From Rhodoferax koreense (lineage in GTDB: Bacteria > Pseudomonadota > Gammaproteobacteria > Burkholderiales > Burkholderiaceae_C), in the NCBI RefSeq assembly GCF_001955695.1, contig NZ_CP019236.1, positions 3,162,001 to 3,226,000 on the forward strand: a stretch of DNA of 64,000 nt. The letters run 5' to 3'. Each line of letters opens with the position of its first letter. Positions within the stretch are counted from its first letter, which is position 1. Position numbers and translations under genes: made by a program. Of the stretch, positions 8,570 through 17,934 are shown in pieces. Below the pieces are notes generated by a model. It did no database searches. It saw only the letters and a list, made by a program, of their open reading frames with translations, and had not been told where the DNA came from.

Positions 8570-9238
8570 TCAGCGTGGGGCGCGGACCACCGCACGTCCG
8601 GTGTCGACCAGGCTCATGCGGTTGGTCTCCAGGTCGACGGCGCTTTGCACCGTGAGCGCCAGCGGATAGGGTGTCGAGGCGACCATGGCCCGGATCTCGA
8701 AGACCAGCACGTTGTAGTCGTCCTGCGCCTGCTTCTTCATCAGCGGCACGACGCTGAGGCTGCCCGGTATCAGCCGCGGTTCGTAGTCGGCAATGGCGCG
8801 GCGGATCATGCGTTCGATCTCCTCCCACTTGCGTTCCGACGCGTAGGCACCGGCCAACGGCGGCACACCGAAGTTAACCGTGGAGGCCGCGGCCTCGGGA
8901 TACCGTTCGCGGTCGATCAGGTCTTCCGCATTGGTGGCATTGAGCAGGAAGGCCAGGTCGCGCTGGATGATGTCGCGCAGTTGATGGGGCGTGACGGTGT
9001 AGGCGGTCGGTGCCTCACGGGATTGGCTGGGCGCGTCGTCGCGCAAACGGTCGAACAGTGTCGGCATGCGCTGGCTGCGATGGCGTGCGGCGCCCTGCTC
9101 CCAGCTGCGGGCAATGCGCGTTCCCGGGTGCAGCCGGCTCGGATTCGGCACCGCCGTGGAACCAGAAGCGGTGGCGTTGGCCAGCTCGGCCTCGACGATG
9201 GCCTCGGCCAGACTTGCCGTGGCTTCAATGCTCGGCAT
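8570..9238 (-). CDS. tssE: T6SS baseplate protein TssE (gp25-like)
   Basis: A 222-residue protein whose C-terminal 140 residues are a gp25/lysozyme-like TssE domain (PTLFDRLRDD, LRDIIQRDLAFLLNATN, YEPRLIPGSLSVVPL). This small wedge subunit helps start sheath polymerisation. The N-terminal 70 residues (Ala/Glu-rich helix, then a basic stretch) are longer than in typical TssE proteins of 130-170 residues. AAGGAGAAGG precedes ATG 9238, so the extended start looks real. It overlaps tagJ by 14 bases. Confidence 0.93.
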   Translation of the reverse strand: MPSIEATASLAEAIVEAELANATASGSTAVPNPSRLHPGTRIARSWEQGAARHRSQRMPTLFDRLRDDAPSQSREAPTAYTVTPHQLRDIIQRDLAFLLNATNAEDLIDRERYPEAAASTVNFGVPPLAGAYASERKWEEIERMIRRAIADYEPRLIPGSLSVVPLMKKQAQDDYNVLVFEIRAMVASTPYPLALTVQSAVDLETNRMSLVDTGRAVVRAPR

Positions 9239-10130
9239 GGCCTTCTCCTTCCGCCGACGCCGTCTGTGCGCCATTGCCGGGTTCGGTACCGAAAATGCAT
9301 CGGCGCAAGTCGAACAGCGGCATGTCACCGAGATCGCTGGTCCAGGTCTTCTGTCCGCGCGCGAAAACGCCCGTACGCCCGATTTCGGCCCAGACGGTTT
9401 CCCGCCCCAGCCGCAAGGCGTCGCGGTCGTCGGCATGTACGGGATAACGCATCGGCAAGTGGCAGTCCAGCACGGTGCCGTCACGCAACCGGACTGCGGC
9501 ATTGCTCCACACCAGGTCGAGCAGCGAGGACGGCGCGTCTTTCTCGACCGCGGCGAGATCGGCGAAAGCCAGCCAGCGGTAGGTGCCCCCGACCATCACT
9601 TCGCACACCGGACCAAGCCGGCTGTCCGAGTCGCTGATCCACGCGAAGGCCGGCTGCAAGTTGCTCGAGCCTGGCGTTTCGGTAGCCTGCGCCAGAGCCG
9701 ATTCGCGCACGGCGTCGCTGGCCTCGAGCGCAGCGGCATCCTTGCCTGCGGCCAGCTTCAGCGCCCGGCCCATGGCGGTCATCCATTCGCAGGTGGCCTC
9801 GTCGCCCACCGACATGGGCGCGGGCCGCCCTCGCCCGCTGAATACCTCGCCGCGTTGACGCTCGGCCATGATCAACCCGCGCATGACGTCTGCCACGCTA
9901 CCGGGATGCGATGCCAGTCCGGCCCACGAACGCAGCTGGACCAGCGCACGATCCCACTGTGCCAACACGCACAGCAGTTCGAACAACAGCCAGCGCTCAT
10001 TGGCATCCTGTGGCCTGGCGCGCACCTGGGCCTCGGCCCGCGCCAGGCTTTCCGCGAGCGGCCTGGACTGGGACCAGTCCCGGAAGGTGCGGGTGCTCAT
10101 GGTGGCGGTGGCGGACGGCGGATTGTTCAT
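9225..10130 (-). CDS. tagJ: T6SS accessory protein TagJ (ImpE/SciE family)
   Basis: A 301-residue ImpE-family protein. It has an N-terminal TPR-like helical half (SLARAEAQVRARPQDANERW, LLFELLCVLAQWDRALVQL) and a C-terminal half with GGTYRWLAFADLA and LPMRYPVHADDRDALRLGR. In Pseudomonas aeruginosa the homologue binds the sheath protein TssB and the ClpV ATPase. The start ATG overlaps the tagH stop as ATGA and has AAGGAG eight bases upstream. Confidence 0.92.
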   Translation of the reverse strand: MNNPPSATATMSTRTFRDWSQSRPLAESLARAEAQVRARPQDANERWLLFELLCVLAQWDRALVQLRSWAGLASHPGSVADVMRGLIMAERQRGEVFSGRGRPAPMSVGDEATCEWMTAMGRALKLAAGKDAAALEASDAVRESALAQATETPGSSNLQPAFAWISDSDSRLGPVCEVMVGGTYRWLAFADLAAVEKDAPSSLLDLVWSNAAVRLRDGTVLDCHLPMRYPVHADDRDALRLGRETVWAEIGRTGVFARGQKTWTSDLGDMPLFDLRRCIFGTEPGNGAQTASAEGEGHAEH

Positions 10131-11248
10131 CGGGGCGGCTCCTTCTTGGCTTCTGGTTGGAATGCGTGCAGGCGCAGATGGCTGTCGGGCGACAGGTCGT
10201 GGTGTTCGCGCCGCGTCAGACTGGGCACCGCTGTGGACACGCCGTCGCCTTGAGATGGCGCGAACAGGCGCAATACGTCCTCCGGTTCATCGATGTCCAG
10301 CAAAGTAGGCCGGGCCAGCGGATGGAAGTCGCGGATGGTCTGGTCGATGTGTTCGCGTCTTTGCAGGATGTCGCGTAACAACGGGTAGGCGGCGGCAAGC
10401 CTGTGCAGCTCTTCGATCGACGTCGCGTGATCGCTGCTGGGTACGTCCGCGTCATCCCAATCCGCCCTGCCCGAGAGTTGTGCCGGATCGCGCACGACAC
10501 AGTGGAACTCCTCGTGCAGGCTTTCGAACACGCCGAGCTGCCCTGTCTGCGGAGCCTGGTCCGGTGTCCGCGGCGATACCGTGCGTCGGGGCGCCTCACC
10601 CAGCAACTCGGCCAACGGATCGCCCGCAGGCCGCTGCTCGGCACCGGGAATGCCAAGCGCCCCGAACGGGTCACCTTGCCCAGCCGCAGCATCAGGCTGA
10701 CTCGCCAGGTCGCGAAGATCGAATGTTGTCCCTTCCGACCGAGCGGAGCAGCCCGGCAGCCGCGTCGCTTCAGGCGTCGCCGCGCTCGCCGCCCCGGGTG
10801 CACGACCGATTCGCGTCGGCGCACCGCCGGCGGCCTGGACGTCGAAACGCTGCCAGCCAAGCTCCAACACATCCCCCACGGCCAGCGGTAGGCTCGCCCG
10901 CGCGGCCACGCGTCCACCGTTCAGCACACAGACCATGGCGCGCCCGCCATGGCTCAGGCGCCAGCCTTCTTCCGGACCTTGCCAGGCGATGCGGCAGCGC
11001 TCGGCATCCTCCCATTGCGCCGCGTTCAGCCGCTCGCCGCCAAGCGCCAGGGCCTGCGCCAGGCCGGTGCCCGTGGCGGGCAGGTCCAGTACGCCATCCG
11101 CACTTCGCCCATGGCTGTGCGTCAGCTTCAACCGCAGCGGCTGGGGCTGCGTGTGGCCCTCAGCATGGCGCTCTCTTTCCATGTGCGCTTCGCTTGATCC
11201 GCTTGGTCCGCCTCCCGGCGCCATGGCTGCGTTGTCCTCGCCTTGCAT
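10127..11248 (-). CDS. tagH: FHA-domain T6SS protein (TagH-like)
   Basis: A 373-residue protein. The N-terminal 130 residues contain an FHA-like fold read from spaced strands (LKLTHSHGRSADGVLDLP, WRLSHGGRAMVCVLNGGR, LPLAVGDVLELGWQRFDV). A long low-complexity linker follows, then a helical C-terminal region (FESLHEEFHCVVRDPAQL, IRDFHPLARPTLLDID) as in T6SS Fha/TagH proteins. FHA domains bind phosphothreonine and activate T6SS through the PpkA/PppA pathway, but no ppkA or pppA lies in this window. The start overlaps the tagF stop (TGATG) behind GGGGAGAGG. Confidence 0.82.
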   Translation of the reverse strand: MQGEDNAAMAPGGGPSGSSEAHMERERHAEGHTQPQPLRLKLTHSHGRSADGVLDLPATGTGLAQALALGGERLNAAQWEDAERCRIAWQGPEEGWRLSHGGRAMVCVLNGGRVAARASLPLAVGDVLELGWQRFDVQAAGGAPTRIGRAPGAASAATPEATRLPGCSARSEGTTFDLRDLASQPDAAAGQGDPFGALGIPGAEQRPAGDPLAELLGEAPRRTVSPRTPDQAPQTGQLGVFESLHEEFHCVVRDPAQLSGRADWDDADVPSSDHATSIEELHRLAAAYPLLRDILQRREHIDQTIRDFHPLARPTLLDIDEPEDVLRLFAPSQGDGVSTAVPSLTRREHHDLSPDSHLRLHAFQPEAKKEPPR

Positions 11249-11997
11249 CAGGCCTCTCCCCATAAGATGGCCAGCCGCGTGGCGGCATTCACGAAGCCGC
11301 CCTTCGCGTCCTGCTGCCAGAACATGCCATGGCCATGCGGCCTGTACAGTCGATGAGGCCAGTCGGCCCAGGGCAGCCGGGTCACACCGTGCAGCTGCGC
11401 GGCCAAGTCGTCTGCGAAGAAGGGCGCGGCTGGCGATTCGGACTGCCGCCGCGCCGCGGTCTGCCGCGCGCGCCGTGCTTGGCGGGTCGCTGGCGACGCC
11501 GCCGCACGGGCCCAAAGATCACAGGTGCCCGGCGCATATACGCGCCACAGACGCCGCACGGCCTGGTCGATGGCCTGGCTGTCGGACGGCGTGTCGGCGC
11601 GGACGTGACGCGCAACGGTTCGCGCCAGCCAGAACAACCAGTCATGCGGCACCGCGTCATCGAATTGAAACCGCAGCCAGCGCAGATGCGCGGTCTGGTA
11701 GACCAGCAAGACGTGCGACCGACCAACCTTGTCGACAGACGGCGCGAGCACACCGATCACGAAACGGCGCGCGGCGAACGGCAGGCTGCCGGGCGGCAGC
11801 ACAAAAGCCGTGGGCAGCGCCGCCCCAAGCGCTGGCCTCGCCTCGCGGTCCAGGCAACCCTGTAGCGCCAGCCAGGACTGCCACGCCTCGCTTTCGCCAT
11901 GCCGCATGCCACTGCGCACGAAATCGGCATGCCTGGGCAGCTTGCCCCAGATCGCGGGCGGCGTGACCAGCCGGTGGGCGATGAGTCTTTGCAACAC
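11248..11997 (-). CDS. tagF: T6SS-associated protein TagF (ImpM/SciT)
   Basis: A 249-residue TagF family protein: WGKLPRHADFVRSGMRHGE near the N-terminus, then PSVDKVGRSHVLLVY and GHGMFWQQDAKGG close to the end. TagF is a post-translational repressor of T6SS firing in Pseudomonas and Agrobacterium, acting with Fha/PppA, and it is adjacent to the FHA gene here. The start is GTG at 11997 with AAAGGAAAA upstream. A 21-base gap separates it from tssM. Confidence 0.92.
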   Translation of the reverse strand: MLQRLIAHRLVTPPAIWGKLPRHADFVRSGMRHGESEAWQSWLALQGCLDREARPALGAALPTAFVLPPGSLPFAARRFVIGVLAPSVDKVGRSHVLLVYQTAHLRWLRFQFDDAVPHDWLFWLARTVARHVRADTPSDSQAIDQAVRRLWRVYAPGTCDLWARAAASPATRQARRARQTAARRQSESPAAPFFADDLAAQLHGVTRLPWADWPHRLYRPHGHGMFWQQDAKGGFVNAATRLAILWGEA

Positions 11998-12018
11998 GGA
12001 CTTTTCCTTTGAAACGCC

Positions 12019-15000
12019 TCAAGCCGCCGTGCCGGGGCAGTGGAAGCCCCTGAGCACGTCGCTGTTGAGCGGGTTCGGCTGACTACCGCCACTGATGTCG
12101 AGCAACGCCTTGCGGCCGTCGAAGCTGTATTCGACGCCGACCCGGCCCGAGGTGGCGGTGCTCACGATGCGCCCCTTGTCAAGCAGCCGAAACAGGGCCC
12201 AGGGGCCGCTCGCCTGCAGGGTGGAGGCCGCATTGGACAACCGCGGGTTGGCGACGATTTCTGCCATGGCGCCGCCCCGCGTGCCGGGCCAGTTGACAGT
12301 GAAACTCTGCACCGGCCCGTGCATGTAGCGCTGGCCCTGGCCGTCGATGTCGATCACCAGGTCGGTGATGGTCGGATCGAGTTCGACCACCTTCACGTCG
12401 AGTTTCCAGGCCATCTTCTTGCCACCGGCCTCGCGGAAGAACAGTTCACGGATCTGCTGTGCACGGTAGAAAGCATCGAGGTTGGGACCGCTTTGTGCCA
12501 GTAGCTTGAGCAGTTCGCCGACGAGGGTCGGGCCGTTGCCCGCTGGCGCCGGCGTGACCGCCGCGGACGCGCCGGCCGCAAGACTTTCAAGCCCAACCAT
12601 CGCGCCAGCGACAGTGCTGCTCTTGTAGCGCCATGGGCGCACGCTCGTGTCCACGAAAGGGGCGAGGTATTTGTTGAAGTACTCGTCGGCCACACCGCCG
12701 GTGGCGAACACCTGGGTCACGTCTTCGATGGACGCGTCCTGTGGCACGGCCGCAAAGGGGTAGCGGCCCTCCACCCCGCGCTTGCAGACCTCGCTGACCT
12801 GCATCGCCATCAGGCCCATGAGGCGGTCGAGCTGAACCTGGGCCTGCTTGCGGATGATGTCGGTCGAGCCCTGTAGCACCTTGTCGCCGCCACTCGTGGC
12901 CAGCGCCGTCAGCACCTCGCGGAATGGCGCGGGCAGCTTGCCCGCTTCGAGCTTCAAGCGTGAACCGACCTCGGCACCGGCCGGCGGCAGGCTGTTGGCG
13001 GTGAGTGCGGTATCGGCCACCACCAGCAAGGTGTAGAACTCGTTGACGAGGCTGGAAATGCCCTCGAGGCCCGGCTTGGCGCCGTTGGCGTCCACGGCCG
13101 CCCGCTGGCCCGCGCCGAAGGCGACGTCGGGTTGGCCCGTCACGACCTCGCGCAGTGCGGCGAAGCGATTGTCGACGAGTTGCTTCTCCAGCCTTTCCTC
13201 CTGGCGTATGCCGAGGTTGCGTCCGATATCTTTCGTCTGCTTGGCGAGTTGATCGGCGGCCTTGTCCAGAAGACTCTTGTCCTCCGGCGCCCGCGTCACC
13301 AGCGGCCGGGATAGCGTGGTTTCACGCGCCGCGGCTCGGGCCAACCGGGCCAGCGGCGAATCCGGTGCAGCGAACTGCCGCAGCACGCTGAGGTCGAAGC
13401 CCAGGCTGCTGCCCGTGGTGTCGCTGCCCGCCACCGTGCGGATCGAGTTCAGGAAGTCATCCCACTGCTGCGCGTACTCCGTGAGGTACTGGCGGCGGAT
13501 GTCGTCGAGCAGCGCATCGCTGCCCTGCCCGCCCGTGCCGCCGGTGCCACCTGCCAGCGCGGATTTGGCGCCCCCGGCCAGTGTGCTGTCGGCCGCGCCG
13601 CGGCCCATCACCCAGGCATCGTCGGCCAGCGCACGGCCGACGAACTCGGGCAGGCGTTTGTTGAACACCTCGTGGTAGCCATCGTAGGTGAAGAGCCCAG
13701 GCACCCCTTTTTCGAGCGGCAGCTTGCCTGCGCGCGAAAACACCGTGCCGGCCTGCGGCCCGACGGCACGAACGAGGGTAAATTCCTGCGGCGCCTCGTT
13801 CAGCATCGCCGCCTTGGCGCGTTCGTAGATGCGCTGGGTGGAAGTATTGCTGTCCAGGAACCTTTGCACGTCGCGCACCAGCGCTTCATTCGGCAGGGAA
13901 GCGGACTGCACCGCCCGCGTGCCGGAAAACAGGGCCTGGACGTGGCCCACCATCGAAGCCCGGCCACCGAAGGCTGCCGCGCTGTCGGTGTTCTCCCAAT
14001 CCTTCAGCACCCAGTTGCGCACGTCGGCCGCACCACCGGTCTGCATGTAGTGCGCCCGGTCGTGCAGCAACTTGTAGACGCGCAAGGTTTCGTAAGCCGT
14101 CGTGGCGTCGTTGTTCTTCAGGCTCTGTGCCAGCACCGTCTCCATGCGCCGCAGGATCGTCGGCAACAGCATGTGGTCCTGCAAGTGAGCGTAGGTTTCG
14201 GTGGAGGCTTCGAGCACGGGCGCAGCGCTGTACAGGCCAAAACGGAAACTGCCGGGCGGGTCCTGCAGGTCCAGGCCCGCATAGCCGGGCAACTGGTAGG
14301 CCTCGTTCAACGTGTCTGGCACGCCCGCCGGCTTGAAATCTGCGAACAGCGAGCGTACCCGCGCATCCAGCGCCCTGGCGCGGCCGTCCACCACGTCGAG
14401 GTATTGGCGGTTGTTGCCGAAGCTCAGCCACAGCGCACCAGCCAGCCAGACGAACAGCACGACGGCCAGGGTGTGGCCGAGCAGGCCGAGCAGGCGGAAG
14501 CGGAACTCCCAGCGCAAATTGGGCCGGACCAGATGGGCTTCGGGGAAGATGACCTTGGTCATCAAGTCCTGCAGGAAGAAACTTTGATGGCCCGTGCGGC
14601 CATTGGCGTCCACCACGCTGCGCTGGCGCGCTGCAACGGGCGCAAGCTGCGGCAACGCGTTGGATGGTGGCCCGGCCAGGGGGGCATCCTGCAGCCCGGT
14701 TGGCACTTGCGATACTGTCGCGGCTGCGGCGGCAACCGGGATGTCTTTTCCCCACCCAAGGCTCCGTCTCATGCGTTGCAGCAGCGTCGCAGGTTCGGCG
14801 GGCAGCGTTCGTGCCGTCTGCGCACCGCTGGTCAGATAGACACCACGGAGGCTGGTGTGCCACTGCGTGTCATCGAAACGCGAATCGAGAAAGATTTCGT
14901 CGACCACCTGGGCCAACGGCAACGAGAGGCCCGCGAACTCCTGCGGCAACGCAAACAGGCGGCGCCGGCGATCGACATCGAACTCTTCGTTGAGGTGCAG

Positions 15001-16209
15001 GCGCAGGCCCGCGGCCAAACGATCCTTGAGCAGACCGAGTTCGGTCGTGATCTGCTCACGCAGCGCCTCACGGCTTTGCGCCGCCGCGCGTTTGCCCGCA
15101 CTGCGGCGCCCGCCATCGACATGGGGCAGCGTGAAGCCCCAGACCTGCAGGCGTGCCTCGCTGGTCAACGACTGGAAGTATTCCTCGAAGCCGCCCAGCA
15201 GGTCGAGCTTGGTGACTATCACGTACACCGGAAAACGAATGCCCAGTTCCTGTCGCAACTCGGCCAGGCGTTCGCGCACCATGGCCGCATGTTCGGATCG
15301 TCCGATCTCGTCCATGCCCAGCAGATCGGCCACATTGAGTGCCACGATGACGCCGTTCAACGGTGCGCGCGGGCGATGCTTGCGCATCAGGGCGAGAAAG
15401 CCCGTCCATTCGGCCGTGTCTTTCACACCACCGGTGTCGTGCTGCGTGTAGCGGCCGGCCGTGTCGATCAACACCGCTTCGTTGGTGAACCACCAGTCGC
15501 AATTCATGGTGCCACCCTGCGCGTGCAGCAACACACTGCGTGGTGAATGACCAGCCTGGTTGACCACGGGGAACTGCAATCCTGAATTCAGCAAGGCTGT
15601 GGTCTTCCCCGCGCCGGGGCTGCCGACGATCATGTACCACGGCAATTCATAGAGGTAGCGCCGGCCTTCGAAGAACCGGCGCAGACCGCCGTGGCCGCGC
15701 AGCTTACGCAGTTGCGCCATGGCGCGGCTCACCGTGGAAGCCACTGTTTTCAATTCTTCCTTGGCGGCGTTGTCTTCTGGCGTGGTGTTGCCGAAGTTCA
15801 ACACTTTGCCGAGGAACTCCTTGTCGTCGCGCAGGGCGCGCCGCAGCAAGAACAGACCATAGAGCAGGTACACGAACAGGATCGCCGCGACGACCAACGT
15901 GCGCGCGCCGGGTGTGGCCAAGGGCCGTGCGTTACCCAGCGAGAGCAAGGGCCCGGCATGCCAGACCAGCAGGCACAACGCGGCCACGCCGACCAGACTG
16001 TAGGGACCGTTGACGAGCCAGAGAATGCCGAGCGTGAGCATCAGCACGATGAAGGTCACGCGCACGCCCATGCCAGCCAGTGGCCGCAAGCCGTCGATGG
16101 CCAGCAGCGGACCGACAAACCACAACGCCGCGGCCAACACGACCATCGCCAGAAAGGCCAGCATCTGGCGCGAGAAAACGAATGACAGGAAAGATTGGAG
16201 GTATTGCAT
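12019..16209 (-). CDS. tssM: T6SS inner-membrane core protein TssM (IcmF)
   Basis: A 1396-residue TssM of full family length. Hydrophobic segments at about residues 15-38, 48-68 and 105-125 precede a cytoplasmic NTPase-like domain with an intact Walker A GSPGAGKTT near residue 197. A further membrane helix lies near residue 585 (LLGLLGHTLAVVLFVWLAG), followed by the large periplasmic IcmF-related and C-terminal domains. It spans the periplasm to TssJ and pairs with TssL. The intact Walker A is notable because some TssM proteins lose it. The gene starts 18 bases after the PAAR gene. Confidence 0.96.
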   Translation of the reverse strand: MQYLQSFLSFVFSRQMLAFLAMVVLAAALWFVGPLLAIDGLRPLAGMGVRVTFIVLMLTLGILWLVNGPYSLVGVAALCLLVWHAGPLLSLGNARPLATPGARTLVVAAILFVYLLYGLFLLRRALRDDKEFLGKVLNFGNTTPEDNAAKEELKTVASTVSRAMAQLRKLRGHGGLRRFFEGRRYLYELPWYMIVGSPGAGKTTALLNSGLQFPVVNQAGHSPRSVLLHAQGGTMNCDWWFTNEAVLIDTAGRYTQHDTGGVKDTAEWTGFLALMRKHRPRAPLNGVIVALNVADLLGMDEIGRSEHAAMVRERLAELRQELGIRFPVYVIVTKLDLLGGFEEYFQSLTSEARLQVWGFTLPHVDGGRRSAGKRAAAQSREALREQITTELGLLKDRLAAGLRLHLNEEFDVDRRRRLFALPQEFAGLSLPLAQVVDEIFLDSRFDDTQWHTSLRGVYLTSGAQTARTLPAEPATLLQRMRRSLGWGKDIPVAAAAATVSQVPTGLQDAPLAGPPSNALPQLAPVAARQRSVVDANGRTGHQSFFLQDLMTKVIFPEAHLVRPNLRWEFRFRLLGLLGHTLAVVLFVWLAGALWLSFGNNRQYLDVVDGRARALDARVRSLFADFKPAGVPDTLNEAYQLPGYAGLDLQDPPGSFRFGLYSAAPVLEASTETYAHLQDHMLLPTILRRMETVLAQSLKNNDATTAYETLRVYKLLHDRAHYMQTGGAADVRNWVLKDWENTDSAAAFGGRASMVGHVQALFSGTRAVQSASLPNEALVRDVQRFLDSNTSTQRIYERAKAAMLNEAPQEFTLVRAVGPQAGTVFSRAGKLPLEKGVPGLFTYDGYHEVFNKRLPEFVGRALADDAWVMGRGAADSTLAGGAKSALAGGTGGTGGQGSDALLDDIRRQYLTEYAQQWDDFLNSIRTVAGSDTTGSSLGFDLSVLRQFAAPDSPLARLARAAARETTLSRPLVTRAPEDKSLLDKAADQLAKQTKDIGRNLGIRQEERLEKQLVDNRFAALREVVTGQPDVAFGAGQRAAVDANGAKPGLEGISSLVNEFYTLLVVADTALTANSLPPAGAEVGSRLKLEAGKLPAPFREVLTALATSGGDKVLQGSTDIIRKQAQVQLDRLMGLMAMQVSEVCKRGVEGRYPFAAVPQDASIEDVTQVFATGGVADEYFNKYLAPFVDTSVRPWRYKSSTVAGAMVGLESLAAGASAAVTPAPAGNGPTLVGELLKLLAQSGPNLDAFYRAQQIRELFFREAGGKKMAWKLDVKVVELDPTITDLVIDIDGQGQRYMHGPVQSFTVNWPGTRGGAMAEIVANPRLSNAASTLQASGPWALFRLLDKGRIVSTATSGRVGVEYSFDGRKALLDISGGSQPNPLNSDVLRGFHCPGTAA

Positions 16210-16227
16210 GGGATTTCCTTCGCGGCT

Positions 16228-16485
16228 TCAACCGACCGATGCGGTGGTGGTGCCGATCAAGCTGCAGCCGCATTCGCCGTGGTGGCCCTCCAGCGCCACC
16301 GGCACGCCGCCGATGGTGTAGCCGGTCTCGCCCTCGACGATCTTGTTGTTGCCGTGCCTCGGACAGCTGACTTCGTCGCCGAGCCGGGCGATGGCCTTGC
16401 CACCGATGGTGGCGGCGGGTGAGCCCGACAGCACCACGCCATCGTGGCTGGTCGGGTCGCCGACGAGAATGATGCGGCGTGCCAT
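16228..16485 (-). CDS. PAAR-domain spike-tip protein
   Basis: An 85-residue single-domain PAAR protein: GDPTSHDGVVLSGSP, GGKAIARLGDEVSCPRHG, YTIGGVPVALEGHHGECGC. His and Cys residues are placed to bind the Zn ion at the tip of the cone that caps VgrG. It has no effector extension, so it would sharpen the spike and recruit cargo non-covalently. The start ATG 16485 overlaps the tssL stop (TGATG) with AAGGGAG upstream. Confidence 0.9.
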   Translation of the reverse strand: MARRIILVGDPTSHDGVVLSGSPAATIGGKAIARLGDEVSCPRHGNNKIVEGETGYTIGGVPVALEGHHGECGCSLIGTTTASVG

Positions 16486-17804
16486 CACTGGCTCCCTTGC
16501 ATGACGACGATGTCGACGCGGCGATTGCGCGCACGGCCGGCGGCGGTGGCGTTGCTGGCCACCGGCTGCGCGTCACCGCGACCTTCGACCTTCAGCCGCT
16601 CAGGCGCCACGCCGTTGTCCTTCAGCACCCCGGCCGCGGCCGCGGCGCGTTTCTCGCTGAGCACTTGGTTGTCGGGGAATTCGCGGGTCTTGATCGGCAG
16701 GTTGTCCGAATGCCCGGTGACCTGCACCGTGCCGGCCACCTCGTTGATCTCGCCGGCCACCTTGGCGATCACCGGCAGGATCTTCGGGTTCATGCGCGCC
16801 TGGCCGGGCACGAACATGTCGTCACCCTTGAAGCTCACGGCGCTGCGCGCGTTGTCTTCGTCCACGCTCACCGTGCCGCGCGCGATCTCCGCGCTGAGCA
16901 ACTCCTTCAGCCGCAGGGGTTTGCGCGGTGGCGCGGGTGGCGGCTGCAGCGCCCCGATGCTACGGATGCGCGCCTCCACCCCGCTGCGGGTGGTCTGCAA
17001 CTGGTAGCTGTACCAGGAGAACAGGCCCAGCAGCACCAGGGACAACAGAGCCGCCGTGACCCAAACCGGCACGCTGCGCAGCAGGCGGAACTTGCCTGTC
17101 GCCTCCCCCTTCCAGTGTGGCGACAGCTCACGCGGCACGTCGCCGCGTGCCGAAGCCAGCAGGGTCAGCAAACGATGACGAATCGTCTCCAACTGCCGCC
17201 GCGCCTGGTTGCCGGTGCTGAAGCGACCCTCGAAGCCCAGGCCGAGAATCTGGTACAGCAACTCGAGCAGATCGGTATGCTCCTGCGGGTTGGCGGCCAG
17301 CCGGCCGATCAGCAGAAAGAATTTGTCGCCGCCCTTGGTGTCGCCATGGAAATGCGCCGCCAGTTGCTGGCCCGCCCACACCCCCACTTCGCCCCTCGTG
17401 CCACCACCCCACACCGTGCTGTTGGCCGCCTCGTCAAGCGCGGTACACAGCGAATAACTCGCCGCCACCGCGTGCTCGTGCCTGATCTGCGCGTCGTTGC
17501 ACAAAGACTGGAAGGTGGTGACCTCGCGTTCCAGCAGGCGGTGAAACACCGTCACGCCATGCGGCTCGAGTTCGGCCGGCATGTCGGCCAGCGCGCGTAG
17601 CAGGGGTTGCGCGGCTTCGAGCAGCGGGTTCTGTGCCGCCTTGACGGCGGCCAGGCGCTTCTGCGTCGAGGGTTCGGGCGCGAGCTGCACGATTGGCGGC
17701 AGATCACTCAACAGGCTATCGACCGGCTGACTGTTTTCGTTCGTTTGCCGCGTCGATCCACTGCTTGCCTGTGATTCATCTGTGGAATTTTCGTTTTTGG
17801 GCAT
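16485..17804 (-). CDS. tssL: T6SS membrane protein TssL fused to an OmpA-like domain
   Basis: A 439-residue protein. A DotU/TssL cytoplasmic domain occupies residues about 45-240 (NPLLEAAQPLLRALADM, SYSLCTALDEAANSTVWGG, LLELLYQILGLGFEGR). One membrane helix near residue 250 (VTAALLSLVLLGLFSWYSY) leads to a periplasmic OmpA domain (VTGHSDNLPIKTREFPDN, LSEKRAAAAAGVL, ARNRRVDIVV) carrying the peptidoglycan-contact residues. This extended TssL can anchor the membrane complex to the cell wall itself, so no separate TagL is needed. GAGG lies 12 bases before the ATG. Confidence 0.95.
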   Translation of the reverse strand: MPKNENSTDESQASSGSTRQTNENSQPVDSLLSDLPPIVQLAPEPSTQKRLAAVKAAQNPLLEAAQPLLRALADMPAELEPHGVTVFHRLLEREVTTFQSLCNDAQIRHEHAVAASYSLCTALDEAANSTVWGGGTRGEVGVWAGQQLAAHFHGDTKGGDKFFLLIGRLAANPQEHTDLLELLYQILGLGFEGRFSTGNQARRQLETIRHRLLTLLASARGDVPRELSPHWKGEATGKFRLLRSVPVWVTAALLSLVLLGLFSWYSYQLQTTRSGVEARIRSIGALQPPPAPPRKPLRLKELLSAEIARGTVSVDEDNARSAVSFKGDDMFVPGQARMNPKILPVIAKVAGEINEVAGTVQVTGHSDNLPIKTREFPDNQVLSEKRAAAAAGVLKDNGVAPERLKVEGRGDAQPVASNATAAGRARNRRVDIVVMQGSQ

Positions 17805-17934
17805 GGGAATCGAGGACCTCTAAATGACTGGATTGAACGAGCTAAAGGAATTGAAGCCGGGGTGACGCGATGAGCGCACCTGGACTCCCTCCCCTATCTC
17901 TCCGTTGATGCGTGCATTGATCGATTGCATGTTC

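Noticed and set aside
17820..17930. A 36-codon minus-strand ORF between the second PAAR gene and tssL
   Set aside because: It has no convincing ribosome site and no packing signal with its neighbours, unlike the small ORF at 18188. It is probably just a 3' untranslated stretch.
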